Shown: positions 33,389 to 41,121 of the stretch, one piece after another
Numbering within the stretch: the first letter of the stretch is position 1
Layout of the letters: the number at the start of each line of letters is the position of its first letter
Source of the DNA: Rhizobium sp. CF122
GTDB lineage: Bacteria > Pseudomonadota > Alphaproteobacteria > Rhizobiales > Rhizobiaceae
Direction of reading: 5' to 3'
Assembly: GCF_000282035.1 (NCBI RefSeq)
Contig: NZ_AKKA01000033.1
Span: 29,733-93,732, forward strand
DNA: 64,000 nucleotides
The notes under the pieces: model-generated
What the model was told of the DNA's origin: nothing
The model's database searches: none
What the model saw: only the letters and a program-made list of their open reading frames with translations
Made by a program: the position numbers and the translations under genes

Positions 33389-34555
33389 ATGGTCGAATTA
33401 CCTCGCAAGGAAGCGTTCGAGGCTGCCGGCGGCCCCGAGGTGGCACGGGTCACCGAAGCCCCGGCTGCGCCGGCCGCGGATGTCGCCCCTGCCGTCGAAG
33501 CCAAAGGCCAGAACAGCCGCAAGATCGTCAAACGGACGATCGTTGCGGCTGCGCTTCTTGCCGGTGTCGCGTTTGCAGTCGACTATGGTCATCACTATTG
33601 GACGGTAGGCCGCTTCATCGAATCCACGGACGATGCCTATGTGAAGGCTGACTATACGACGGTTGCGCCGAAGGTCTCCGGTTACGTTGCCGAAGTTCTT
33701 GTCAACGACAACGATGCGGTGAAGGCTGGCCAGGTGCTTGCCAAGATCGATGATCGTGACCATCAGGCCGCATTGTCCCAGGCCAAGGCCGACGTTAAGG
33801 CTGCCACAGCAGCCCTCACGAATCTCGATGCGCAGATCGAACTGCAACAATCGATCATCGGCCAAGCCAGGGCGACAATCGATGCATCACAGGCGACGCT
33901 GGATTTTGCCCGTTCCGATGCGGCCCGCTCGCAGCGGCTGATCACCAACGGCGCCGGGACCCAATCGCGGGCCGAACAGAGCCAGTCTCTTCGCGACCAG
34001 GCGCAGGCGGCGCTTCAGCGAGACCAGGCTGCACTGGTTGCCACAGAAAAGAAGATTCCGGTGCTTCAGACTGAGCGCGATCAGGCTGTCGCCCAACGCG
34101 ACCGCGCAGCCGCTGCCCAGCATCAGGCAGAGCTCAATCTTTCCTACACACAGATCGTTGCGCCGGTTGACGGCACCATTGGCGCCCGCACCATTCGAGT
34201 CGGACAGTTTGTCACTTCGGGCACACAACTGATGGCCGTCGTGCCGCTGCACTCCGTCTATGTCGTCGCCAACTTCAAGGAAACGCAGCTGACCAACGTC
34301 CGTGCCGGGCAGCCTGTCGAGGTCAAGGTCGACAGTTTCCCCGATGTGGAAATCAAGGGCCATGTCGACAGCATTTCGCCGGCGAGCGGATTGGAGTTCT
34401 CGCTGCTGCCGCCTGACAATGCGACCGGTAATTTCACCAAGATCGTCCAGCGCATCCCGGTCAAGATCGTCATCGACGATGAGGCAATGAGCGGCTTGTT
34501 GCGCGCGGGAATGTCCGTCGAGCCCGAAATCGACACCAAAGCCGCCACCCGGTAG
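33389..34555 (+). CDS. EmrA/HlyD-family membrane fusion protein
   Basis: A 388-aa periplasmic adaptor. A single TM helix (about residues 50-70, TIVAAALLAGVAFAVDYG) is followed by the first lipoyl half (DDAYVKADYTTVAPKVSGYVAEVLVNDNDAVKAGQVLAKIDDRD), a coiled coil (about 125-245), and the second lipoyl half plus beta-barrel (APVDGTIGARTIRVGQFVTSGTQLMAVVPL). It links the MFS pump encoded next to an outer-membrane channel. SD GAGAAGGA precedes the ATG. It forms an operon with the emrB-like gene. Confidence 0.9.
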   Translation: MVELPRKEAFEAAGGPEVARVTEAPAAPAADVAPAVEAKGQNSRKIVKRTIVAAALLAGVAFAVDYGHHYWTVGRFIESTDDAYVKADYTTVAPKVSGYVAEVLVNDNDAVKAGQVLAKIDDRDHQAALSQAKADVKAATAALTNLDAQIELQQSIIGQARATIDASQATLDFARSDAARSQRLITNGAGTQSRAEQSQSLRDQAQAALQRDQAALVATEKKIPVLQTERDQAVAQRDRAAAAQHQAELNLSYTQIVAPVDGTIGARTIRVGQFVTSGTQLMAVVPLHSVYVVANFKETQLTNVRAGQPVEVKVDSFPDVEIKGHVDSISPASGLEFSLLPPDNATGNFTKIVQRIPVKIVIDDEAMSGLLRAGMSVEPEIDTKAATR

Positions 34556-34567
34556 GCCGTCCTCTTA

Positions 34568-34604
34568 GGGAAGGATTATCCAGCCTGACTGGATGATCCT
34601 TCCC
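34568..34604 (+). promoter_or_regulatory. Stem-loop between emrA- and emrB-like genes
   Basis: A 16-nt arm starting GGGAAGGATTATCC (34568-34583) pairs with 34589-34604 with one G-T wobble and a 5-nt loop. It lies 13 nt after the emrA-like stop. A short pyrimidine tract follows, not a strong U-run. It may be an attenuator or mRNA-stability element that lowers emrB expression relative to emrA. Confidence 0.45.
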
Positions 34605-34673
34605 TCCTTTCCCGAATTATCAGCCGAACCTCGTCATGAGATTGTTTTCCGCAGAGCCGGAAGGAGAAACGTC

Positions 34674-36293
34674 ATGGCTACTCTTCAGATCGTCGCCAAC
34701 AATTCGAGCCGGTATCCTGCGGCCGCAGCGGCTTCGAAGCCTGCTGTCGCGATGAGCGCCTTGCGCATGTGGAGCGCGGTTGTCGGTTCGACGCTCGGCG
34801 CGTTCATGGCCGTCCTCAATATCCAGATCGTCAACGCTTCGCTCGCGGATATCCAGGGGGCGATCGGCGCAGGCAAGGACGATGGCGGCTGGATTTCGAC
34901 TTCCTACCTCATCGCGGAGATCGTGGTTATCCCTCTCAGCGGCTGGCTCGCTCAGGTCTTTTCTGTGCGTAAATATCTTCTGACCAACGCCGTTCTCTTC
35001 CTAATATTCTCGGTCGCCTGCGCTTTCGCAACGAACCTCCAGCAGATGATCGTGCTGCGTGCTATCCAGGGCTTTGCTGGCGGTGTCCTGATTCCGATGG
35101 CGTTTACCATCATTATCACGCTGCTGCCCAAGCCCAAACAGCCGATCGGTCTGGCGCTCTTTGCGCTCTCGGCGACCTTCGCTCCGGCCATCGGGCCTAC
35201 CATCGGTGGATATTTGACCGAGAACTTTGGTTGGCAGTTCATCTTCTACGTCAACCTGGCGCCCGGCTTGCTGATGGTGGGAATGCTCTGGGCTTCGCTC
35301 GATCGCGCTCCAATGAAACTGGGCCTGCTCGCCAAGGGCGATTGGCCCGGCATCATCACCATGGCAATTGGCCTTGCCGCCTTACAGACGGTGCTGGAGG
35401 AGGGCAACAAGGAGGATTGGTTCGGATCGGACTTCATCGTCCGGCTGTCGGTCATCGCTGTCGTCTCGTTGACGCTGTTTCTCATTATCGAGCTGAAGAC
35501 GGCTCATCCGCTCCTAAACCTCAGGCTTCTCGTTCGTCGCAACTTCGGCTTCGGCATTGTGGCGAACGTCCTTCTCGGGGTCGCCCTTTATGGCTCTGCC
35601 TTCGTTCTTCCAATCTATCTGTCGCGTATCCAAGGGTACAACTCTGAACAGATCGGCATGGTACTCGCCTGGACGGGCATCCCGCAGCTGCTGTTGATCC
35701 CGCTGGTGCCCCGTCTGATGAAACGCTTTGACGTCCGTCTACTGATCGCTGTCGGTTTCTCGCTGTTTGCCGCGTCGAACTTCATGAACGTCCACATGAC
35801 CGGAGACTATGCGAGCGATCAGCTCTTCTGGCCAAATGTCATTCGCGCCGTCGGACAGGCGCTTGTGTTCGCGCCGCTCTCGGCCATCGCCACGGCAGGC
35901 ATCGAACAGGAGAACGCGGGCTCCGCTTCCGCGCTCTTCAACATGATGCGCAACCTCGGGGGCGCTGTCGGCATCGCCAGCCTGCAGACCTTCCTGACCA
36001 AGCGCGAGCAGTTTCACTCCAACATCCTGACCAACTCGGTCAGCGTTTTTGAGGAAGCAACACGGGATCGCGTCGCAAAACTGACCGCCTACTTCATGAA
36101 CCACGGTGTCAGCGATCAGGCCGTTGCCACGCACAAGGCCGTCGTCGCCATCGCGCTCAAGCTCCGCAAGCAGGCCAATATCACGGCCTTCAGCGACACA
36201 TTCTTTCTGCTCGGTGTCGCATTGCTCGTCGCACTGCTTGCAACGCTCCTGCTGAAGAAGCCGGGCCATCTGTCCGGGGGCGGCGCCCACTAG
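34674..36293 (+). CDS. EmrB/QacA-family (DHA2) MFS drug exporter
   Basis: A 539-aa protein with about 14 TM helices. DHA2 motifs include LNIQIVNASLADIQGAIG in TM1, DDGGWISTSYLIAEIVVIPLSGWLAQVFSVRKYLL (motif A region), RAIQGFAGGVLIPMAF and APAIGPTIGGYLTENFGWQFIFYVNLAPG (motif C). ATG 34674 has a strong AAGGAG 8 nt upstream; the frame upstream to 34593 was rejected. It exports hydrophobic toxicants with the EmrA-like adaptor. Confidence 0.93.
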   Translation: MATLQIVANNSSRYPAAAAASKPAVAMSALRMWSAVVGSTLGAFMAVLNIQIVNASLADIQGAIGAGKDDGGWISTSYLIAEIVVIPLSGWLAQVFSVRKYLLTNAVLFLIFSVACAFATNLQQMIVLRAIQGFAGGVLIPMAFTIIITLLPKPKQPIGLALFALSATFAPAIGPTIGGYLTENFGWQFIFYVNLAPGLLMVGMLWASLDRAPMKLGLLAKGDWPGIITMAIGLAALQTVLEEGNKEDWFGSDFIVRLSVIAVVSLTLFLIIELKTAHPLLNLRLLVRRNFGFGIVANVLLGVALYGSAFVLPIYLSRIQGYNSEQIGMVLAWTGIPQLLLIPLVPRLMKRFDVRLLIAVGFSLFAASNFMNVHMTGDYASDQLFWPNVIRAVGQALVFAPLSAIATAGIEQENAGSASALFNMMRNLGGAVGIASLQTFLTKREQFHSNILTNSVSVFEEATRDRVAKLTAYFMNHGVSDQAVATHKAVVAIALKLRKQANITAFSDTFFLLGVALLVALLATLLLKKPGHLSGGGAH

Positions 36294-36322
36294 CGCCTCC
36301 GCCCGTTTCCGGGAGAAATGCC

Positions 36323-37528
36323 ATGAACCGTATCGTCCAAATGGAAGAAACCGAAACTCGGGTGATGAGGGGCGACCGCGCAGCGGGTTCCACCAGCTCT
36401 CTGCTTTCGTTGATCGAGTGGCTCTCTGGCGATGAATGCCACGGCCTCGATGAGCCCGGTCTGATCTCCGCCCTTGGTCGCCGCCTGCGGGTGCTTGGTC
36501 TGCCGATCGATCGCTTGACGCTTCACTTCATGACGCTTCATCCGGAGCTTATCGGCCGAACGCTTGCCTGGGCTCCGGGCGATCCAGTCGAGATTCACGA
36601 TCGCGAGCATGGTGCGCGCCAAATTTTTGCCAATAGTCCGCTGCGCAAGGTCATGGACAGCCGTGAGCCGCTTGTTGTCGGGTCTGGCGACAGCGCCCAC
36701 GGACGCTGGCAGGACATCGATGTCTTTGCAGGTCGTGGGCTCCAGCAATTGATGATCGCGCCGCTCTGCAATGCCGATGGGCCAGTGAGCGCGGTCGCCT
36801 TCGGTACCCGGCGGGCGGGCGGCTTCACGCCAGCTGAAATCCAAGTTCTGGAGCGGATCCTGCCGGCGTTGCGCAACACCTGCGAGTTGCGGGTGATGCG
36901 TCAGGTCGAACTCAGCCTGCTCGATACCTATGTCGGCCCCCTGACGGCCCAGCGCATCCTTGCCGGGCAGATCCGACAGGGCGAAATCGAATCCATTGAG
37001 GCAGCGCTGCTGCTTTGCGACCTGCGTGGCTTTACCGAGATATCGAACCAGCTCCCCAGCGACAGGGTGCTCGAGTTGCTGAACGCCTACTTTGACAAGG
37101 TGATTCCACCCATCACGCGCGAGGGCGGCGAAGTGTTGAAGTTCATGGGCGATGCGGTTCTTGCGTTCTTTCCAGGGTACGATGCGGGCCGCAGCAGCGC
37201 GTCGGCATTGATCGCGGCCAGGGACATCCTGCGTGAAATTGACGGGTTCGAGTTCGACGAAATTGCTCTCAATGTCGGCATCGCCCTGCACCACGGCGAA
37301 GTCAGCTACGGCAATATCGGCTCCGGCCGTCGCCTCGATTTCACGTTGATCGGCCCCGATGTGAATCTGGTCAGCCGCATCCAGACGGCGTGCGGAGATC
37401 TTCGCGTCCCGCTCCTGATGTCCGACACTTTCCGGAAAGAGGCGCGGGCCCAAGCCGTCTCGGCCGGCTGGCACACACTCAAGGGGTTCACGGAGAAGGT
37501 GGAGCTATTTTGCTTGCCGGAGCCGTGA
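36323..37528 (+). CDS. Class III adenylate cyclase with N-terminal GAF-like region
   Basis: A 401-aa soluble protein. The catalytic domain (about 225-395) carries both metal Asp residues (Asp233 in LLLCDLRGFTEIS, Asp277 in KFMGDAVLAFF), the adenine-selecting Lys273 and Asp339 (RRLDFTLIG), and the transition-state Asn348/Arg352 (DVNLVSRIQ), so it should be an active adenylate cyclase. The N-terminal about 200 residues (LPIDRLTLHFMTLHPELIGRTLAW onward) resemble a GAF-type sensor as in other rhizobial cyclases. It follows emrB by 29 bp, possibly in the same transcript. Confidence 0.87.
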   Translation: MNRIVQMEETETRVMRGDRAAGSTSSLLSLIEWLSGDECHGLDEPGLISALGRRLRVLGLPIDRLTLHFMTLHPELIGRTLAWAPGDPVEIHDREHGARQIFANSPLRKVMDSREPLVVGSGDSAHGRWQDIDVFAGRGLQQLMIAPLCNADGPVSAVAFGTRRAGGFTPAEIQVLERILPALRNTCELRVMRQVELSLLDTYVGPLTAQRILAGQIRQGEIESIEAALLLCDLRGFTEISNQLPSDRVLELLNAYFDKVIPPITREGGEVLKFMGDAVLAFFPGYDAGRSSASALIAARDILREIDGFEFDEIALNVGIALHHGEVSYGNIGSGRRLDFTLIGPDVNLVSRIQTACGDLRVPLLMSDTFRKEARAQAVSAGWHTLKGFTEKVELFCLPEP

Positions 37529-37530
37529 AT

Positions 37531-38460
37531 CTAGCCGAGGCTCCCGGCAAAACGCTCAGCCAGCCGATCCTTCTGGAAGCGGTCGGTGATGAAGTCGATG
37601 AAGGCGCGGGTCTTTGCCGGCAGCAGGGTCCGATTTGCATAGTAGAGGGAAATCGGCCCGGCATCGGCATACCAGTTCGGGATCAGACGGACGAGCTCGC
37701 CACGTTCGAGATAAGGCAGGGCATCTGCGGTCGCGATCATGGCAACGCCGAGACCGAGGAGGGCGAGATGACACATGGCCACGGGATCGTTGACAACGAT
37801 CTCTTCGGACAGCGCGGCAGGCATCTCTTCGCCGGCGACGTTGCGCATTACCCATTGACGGACACGGCCGGTGCTGCTGGACCGCATGACGATTCCGTCG
37901 AGCGCAGAAAGCCCGGCCGGATCGAATGGCGGGACGCGATCCTTCATGTATACAGGGGAGGCGACGGCAATGAGATGAGCGGGCGCAAGCGTACGGGCAA
38001 TGACACCGGCCGTCAGCTCGAAACCGCCACCGATCGCGGCATCATAGCCTTCGGCAATGAGATCGACCGGGCGGTTCTCGAACATCCATTCCGGGCGAAC
38101 AAGCGGATAGCGTTTCAGGAAATCCGGAAGCAACGGCAGGACATAGCCGGTGCCAAAGGCCGGGCTCATGCTGATCTTGAGAACGCCGGACGGTTCGCCT
38201 TGATCCGTTGTCACGGCAGCAATAGCACTCTGCAGGTTTTCCAGATCATCGCGGATGGCGGCGAAGAAGCGTTCACCGGCTTCGGTCAGTGTGAGCTTGC
38301 GCGTGCTGCGCTGAAACAGGCGAACACCGAGATTGGCCTCGAGAGTCGCGACATTGCGGCTGACGGCTGCAGGCGTGATGGAAAGCCGGCGCGCTGCAGC
38401 GGAAAATCCGCCGAGTTCAGCGCTGCGGACAAAGGACTCCAGATTTGCCAGCGTTTCCAT
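37531..38460 (-). CDS. LysR-family transcriptional regulator
   Basis: A 309-aa LTTR. HTH: SFVRSAELGGFSAAARRLSITPAAVSRNVATLEANLG (about residues 8-45); effector domain from GVLKISMSPAFGTGYVLPLLPDF. ATG 38460 begins at METLANLESF; an upstream in-frame ATG at 38520 is less likely. It is convergent with the cyclase gene (2-bp gap) and divergent from the Rrf2 gene at 38656, so the target is not obvious. Confidence 0.88.
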   Translation of the reverse strand: METLANLESFVRSAELGGFSAAARRLSITPAAVSRNVATLEANLGVRLFQRSTRKLTLTEAGERFFAAIRDDLENLQSAIAAVTTDQGEPSGVLKISMSPAFGTGYVLPLLPDFLKRYPLVRPEWMFENRPVDLIAEGYDAAIGGGFELTAGVIARTLAPAHLIAVASPVYMKDRVPPFDPAGLSALDGIVMRSSSTGRVRQWVMRNVAGEEMPAALSEEIVVNDPVAMCHLALLGLGVAMIATADALPYLERGELVRLIPNWYADAGPISLYYANRTLLPAKTRAFIDFITDRFQKDRLAERFAGSLG

Positions 38461-38655
38461 CGGATTTTCAACGGTTGCTTGAAACCGAGAAAGACTATTG
38501 CGCCGTGAAATCGAGCGCAAGCGCCGACACGTCTACAGCCGAGCGGAAGGCGAATATAAACTATATAAATAATAGCTATTTGTTGTGTGTTCACGCTTTT
38601 GGCGTTATTTGCTGAATAATGGGGATGGAGTACTGGGGGCGTAAGGCAAAAGAAA

Positions 38656-39120
38656 ATGCTGACGAAAAAGGGAAAGTATGGTTTGAAGGCGCTGGTCGAC
38701 CTGGCGCGGCTCGCGCCCGGTGAAACTGCCTTCATCAACGACGTTGCTTCGCGCAACAACATTCCGAAGAAATTCCTCGACACAATTCTCTTGGAATTGC
38801 GAAATGTCGGCATTCTTCGATCGAAGAAGGGCCCGGGTGGCGGTTACTCGTTGTCGCGCCCAGCATCCGAAATTCGGATCGGTCATGTTATCCGTACACT
38901 CGATGGCCCGTTGGCACCTATTCGCTGCGCCAGCCGAACGGCCTTTGAAGCCTGCGACGACTGTTCCGATCCCGAGAACTGTCAGGTGCGGCGCTCCATG
39001 ACCGAGGTCCGGGACGCGATCGCCGACATTCTCGACAACATGACGCTCGAGCAATTCGTCGCATCCGGCAACAAGCTGGACGATGCCGACGAAGAAGCGG
39101 CTCTCTCGGTCGCCAACTAA
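38656..39120 (+). CDS. Rrf2-family regulator with four clustered cysteines (sulfur/Fe-S type)
   Basis: A 154-aa Rrf2 protein: LTKKGKYGLKALVDLA, HTH NDVASRNNIPKKFLDTILLELRNVGIL, wing GPGGGYSLSRP. Cys91, Cys99, Cys102 and Cys108 (IRCASRTAFEACDDCSDPENC) could ligate an Fe-S cluster. The DGPLAPIRCAS segment is typical of cysteine-metabolism-type Rrf2 proteins rather than RirA. Upstream AT-rich DNA includes the palindrome ATAGCTAT (38572-38579). It is convergent, 3 bp apart, with the SfnB-like gene, consistent with a sulfur theme. Confidence 0.85.
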   Translation: MLTKKGKYGLKALVDLARLAPGETAFINDVASRNNIPKKFLDTILLELRNVGILRSKKGPGGGYSLSRPASEIRIGHVIRTLDGPLAPIRCASRTAFEACDDCSDPENCQVRRSMTEVRDAIADILDNMTLEQFVASGNKLDDADEEAALSVAN

Positions 39121-39123
39121 GCG

Positions 39124-40224
39124 TTAGTCGCCGAAATAGTGCGCTGCCGCCGCTTGGTAGAGATCGTCAGCGGCCGCGTCGTTCGCGCGAATGCGTGCGT
39201 TTCTCCAATGTCGATCGAGATTGCGGCCGATGCTTGTCGCTCCGTTGCCCGACAGTTCGAACAGTGCGTTGGCGACATCAAGGGCCGTCCGGCTTGCTGT
39301 GATCTTGGCGGCGGACGCAGAGAAGAACGCGGTATCAACCGTGCCGGCGGACGGGCCGACCTGGGAAAAATCGAGTTTACCGCCGGCACTTTCGACAAGT
39401 GCGGCCGTCGCTTGCACGGAGAGTGCAAGCTTGCCGATGCTGACTGAGCGCGGGGACTCCCGAAGGTTGGCGAGCGCGGCTCGAGCAATACCGAGGTCCG
39501 TGCCTGCATGGAGCAGAGCAGCCAGGGCCGAAGCCGTTGTGTGACGTTGCGGTCCATCGTCCGTTGCCGCTTTCGCGTCGCCGGTGACGCCCTGGGCGAC
39601 GGCCGTGCCGGCACCATTCGTCCTCTGCCCGAAACCATCCCAGTCATCGATGATTTGCAGGCCTTCGCTCTCGCGGGCAAGATAGAAGCGAACCCGCTCG
39701 CCCTCGGCATCGATTGCATCGGCCACGATCCAATCGACGAAGAGAAGGCCAGGGGACCGCAGGCTCCGTCCCGTCAGCTCATAAGTGGCGCCAAGCGAAC
39801 TGGCAGCGCCCACTTGGTCGAAGGCCGTCGCCGTGAAGTGATCACCGGCCAGCGCGCGAGCGAAGAGCAAGTCTCTTCGCTCTTCGCTCGGGTCGTTCCG
39901 GAGCTGTTCGAGAACCGTGAAATGATGCTCAAGGCACTCGGCAATCGAAGAATCGCCCTCGGCGATGATGGCGACGATCTCGCCGAGAAGTGCGTTGGCG
40001 ACATCCAGCCCCTCGTTCTCCGGGGGAACTGTGACGGCTGTCAGTCCCGACTGAAAAAGGGCGTCGAGTTCTGCGCGAGGAAAGACCCGATTGATATCCC
40101 GCTCGCTCGCCTGCAGCGCGAAGTCGCCAGCAAGGCGGCGTGCGGTCGCTATCGCCTCTTCCTCGCTTTCGATACGGTGCGCTGCGGGTCTTGTCCGGTC
40201 ATGAAACCGCGATACGGTTCCCAT
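39124..40224 (-). CDS. SfnB/DszC-like acyl-CoA-dehydrogenase-fold flavoprotein
   Basis: A 366-aa protein. It begins with RIESEEEAIATARRLAGDFALQASERDINRVFPRAELDALFQSGL and VPPENEGLDVANALLGEIVAIIAEGDSSIAECLEHHF, as in sulfur-acquisition oxidoreductases of the SfnB family, and ends with DVANALFELSGNGATSIGRNLDRHWRNARIRAND. The family forms FMN-dependent monooxygenases for organosulfur compounds. It is somewhat shorter than usual (about 390-410 aa), with a reduced middle region. The ATG complementary to 40222-40224 has GGAGGAG just upstream; 40236 is the alternative. Substrate unknown. Confidence 0.75.
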   Translation of the reverse strand: MGTVSRFHDRTRPAAHRIESEEEAIATARRLAGDFALQASERDINRVFPRAELDALFQSGLTAVTVPPENEGLDVANALLGEIVAIIAEGDSSIAECLEHHFTVLEQLRNDPSEERRDLLFARALAGDHFTATAFDQVGAASSLGATYELTGRSLRSPGLLFVDWIVADAIDAEGERVRFYLARESEGLQIIDDWDGFGQRTNGAGTAVAQGVTGDAKAATDDGPQRHTTASALAALLHAGTDLGIARAALANLRESPRSVSIGKLALSVQATAALVESAGGKLDFSQVGPSAGTVDTAFFSASAAKITASRTALDVANALFELSGNGATSIGRNLDRHWRNARIRANDAAADDLYQAAAAHYFGD

Positions 40225-40383
40225 CACTCCTCCCATCCGTTGTGCCTCTAGGATTGATGGATCGCAGGTGCAATGATAAGGCGCGTTTTTCTACGAATGC
40301 ACGAGCGATTGAATTTTATTGTCGTTTGATTGCACCAATGCGAAGCGTGGTGATGCTTCGACGCCCGCAATGAGAGGTTCAAC

Positions 40384-41121
40384 ATGCCTTCGACCGTCCG
40401 TGAGCGGCTGAAACTGGATCCCGGCGATATTCCGATCTACGCCATCGGCGACATTCATGGCAGACTTGACCTGCTGCAGAAGGCGGAGCAGGCGATTATT
40501 GATGATGCTGCCGCGATCCCGGGGCGAAAGCTGATCATCACGCTCGGCGACTACATTGATCGCGGGCCGTCATCGGCACAGGTGATCTCGCACCTGATGG
40601 CGCTTCCGCCCGAAAATTTCGACCGCATCTGCTTGACCGGGAACCATGAGACCACGATGCTCGACTATCTTGACGGTCTGGTTTCCTTCTCGGATTGGAT
40701 GCGAATGGGCTCGGATGCGTTACTGCGCTCCTACGGGCTCGATCCGGAGCAGCTGCCTCTGGTTTTTTCGACTGCCGCCAAGCTCGATGGCTTCATCAAG
40801 AAGTCGATTCCGAAGCCGCACGTGGATTTTCTGCGTTCCCTGCCGATTTTCGTCGATACGCCGAATGTGCTCTTCGTGCATGCGGGCATCGATCCCATGC
40901 TGCCGATCGATGCGCAAAGCGACGAGGACCTTGTTTTCATCCGTCATCGCTTTTTCGAGAGTCGTCAGCCACTGCCGAAGCTAATCGTTCACGGCCATAC
41001 GCCGAACGACGAGCCGGAGGTTCTGCCGACAAGACTAAACCTCGATACCGCGGCCTTCCACAGTGGCAAACTCACTGTTGCCAGGCTATGGAAAGGGCGC
41101 GTGCATCTATTCCAGACCTGA
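40384..41121 (+). CDS. PPP-family metallophosphoesterase (Ser/Thr phosphatase-like)
   Basis: A 245-aa protein with all PPP metal motifs: AIGDIHGRLDLL, TLGDYIDRGPSSAQV, LTGNHETTMLDY, the His in VLFVHAGIDP, and VHGHTPNDEPEV. It should be a two-metal protein phosphatase or diadenosine-polyphosphate hydrolase. Its stop codon directly abuts the stop of exoP on the other strand. Whether it acts on the ExoP tyrosine kinase is unknown. Confidence 0.88.
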   Translation: MPSTVRERLKLDPGDIPIYAIGDIHGRLDLLQKAEQAIIDDAAAIPGRKLIITLGDYIDRGPSSAQVISHLMALPPENFDRICLTGNHETTMLDYLDGLVSFSDWMRMGSDALLRSYGLDPEQLPLVFSTAAKLDGFIKKSIPKPHVDFLRSLPIFVDTPNVLFVHAGIDPMLPIDAQSDEDLVFIRHRFFESRQPLPKLIVHGHTPNDEPEVLPTRLNLDTAAFHSGKLTVARLWKGRVHLFQT

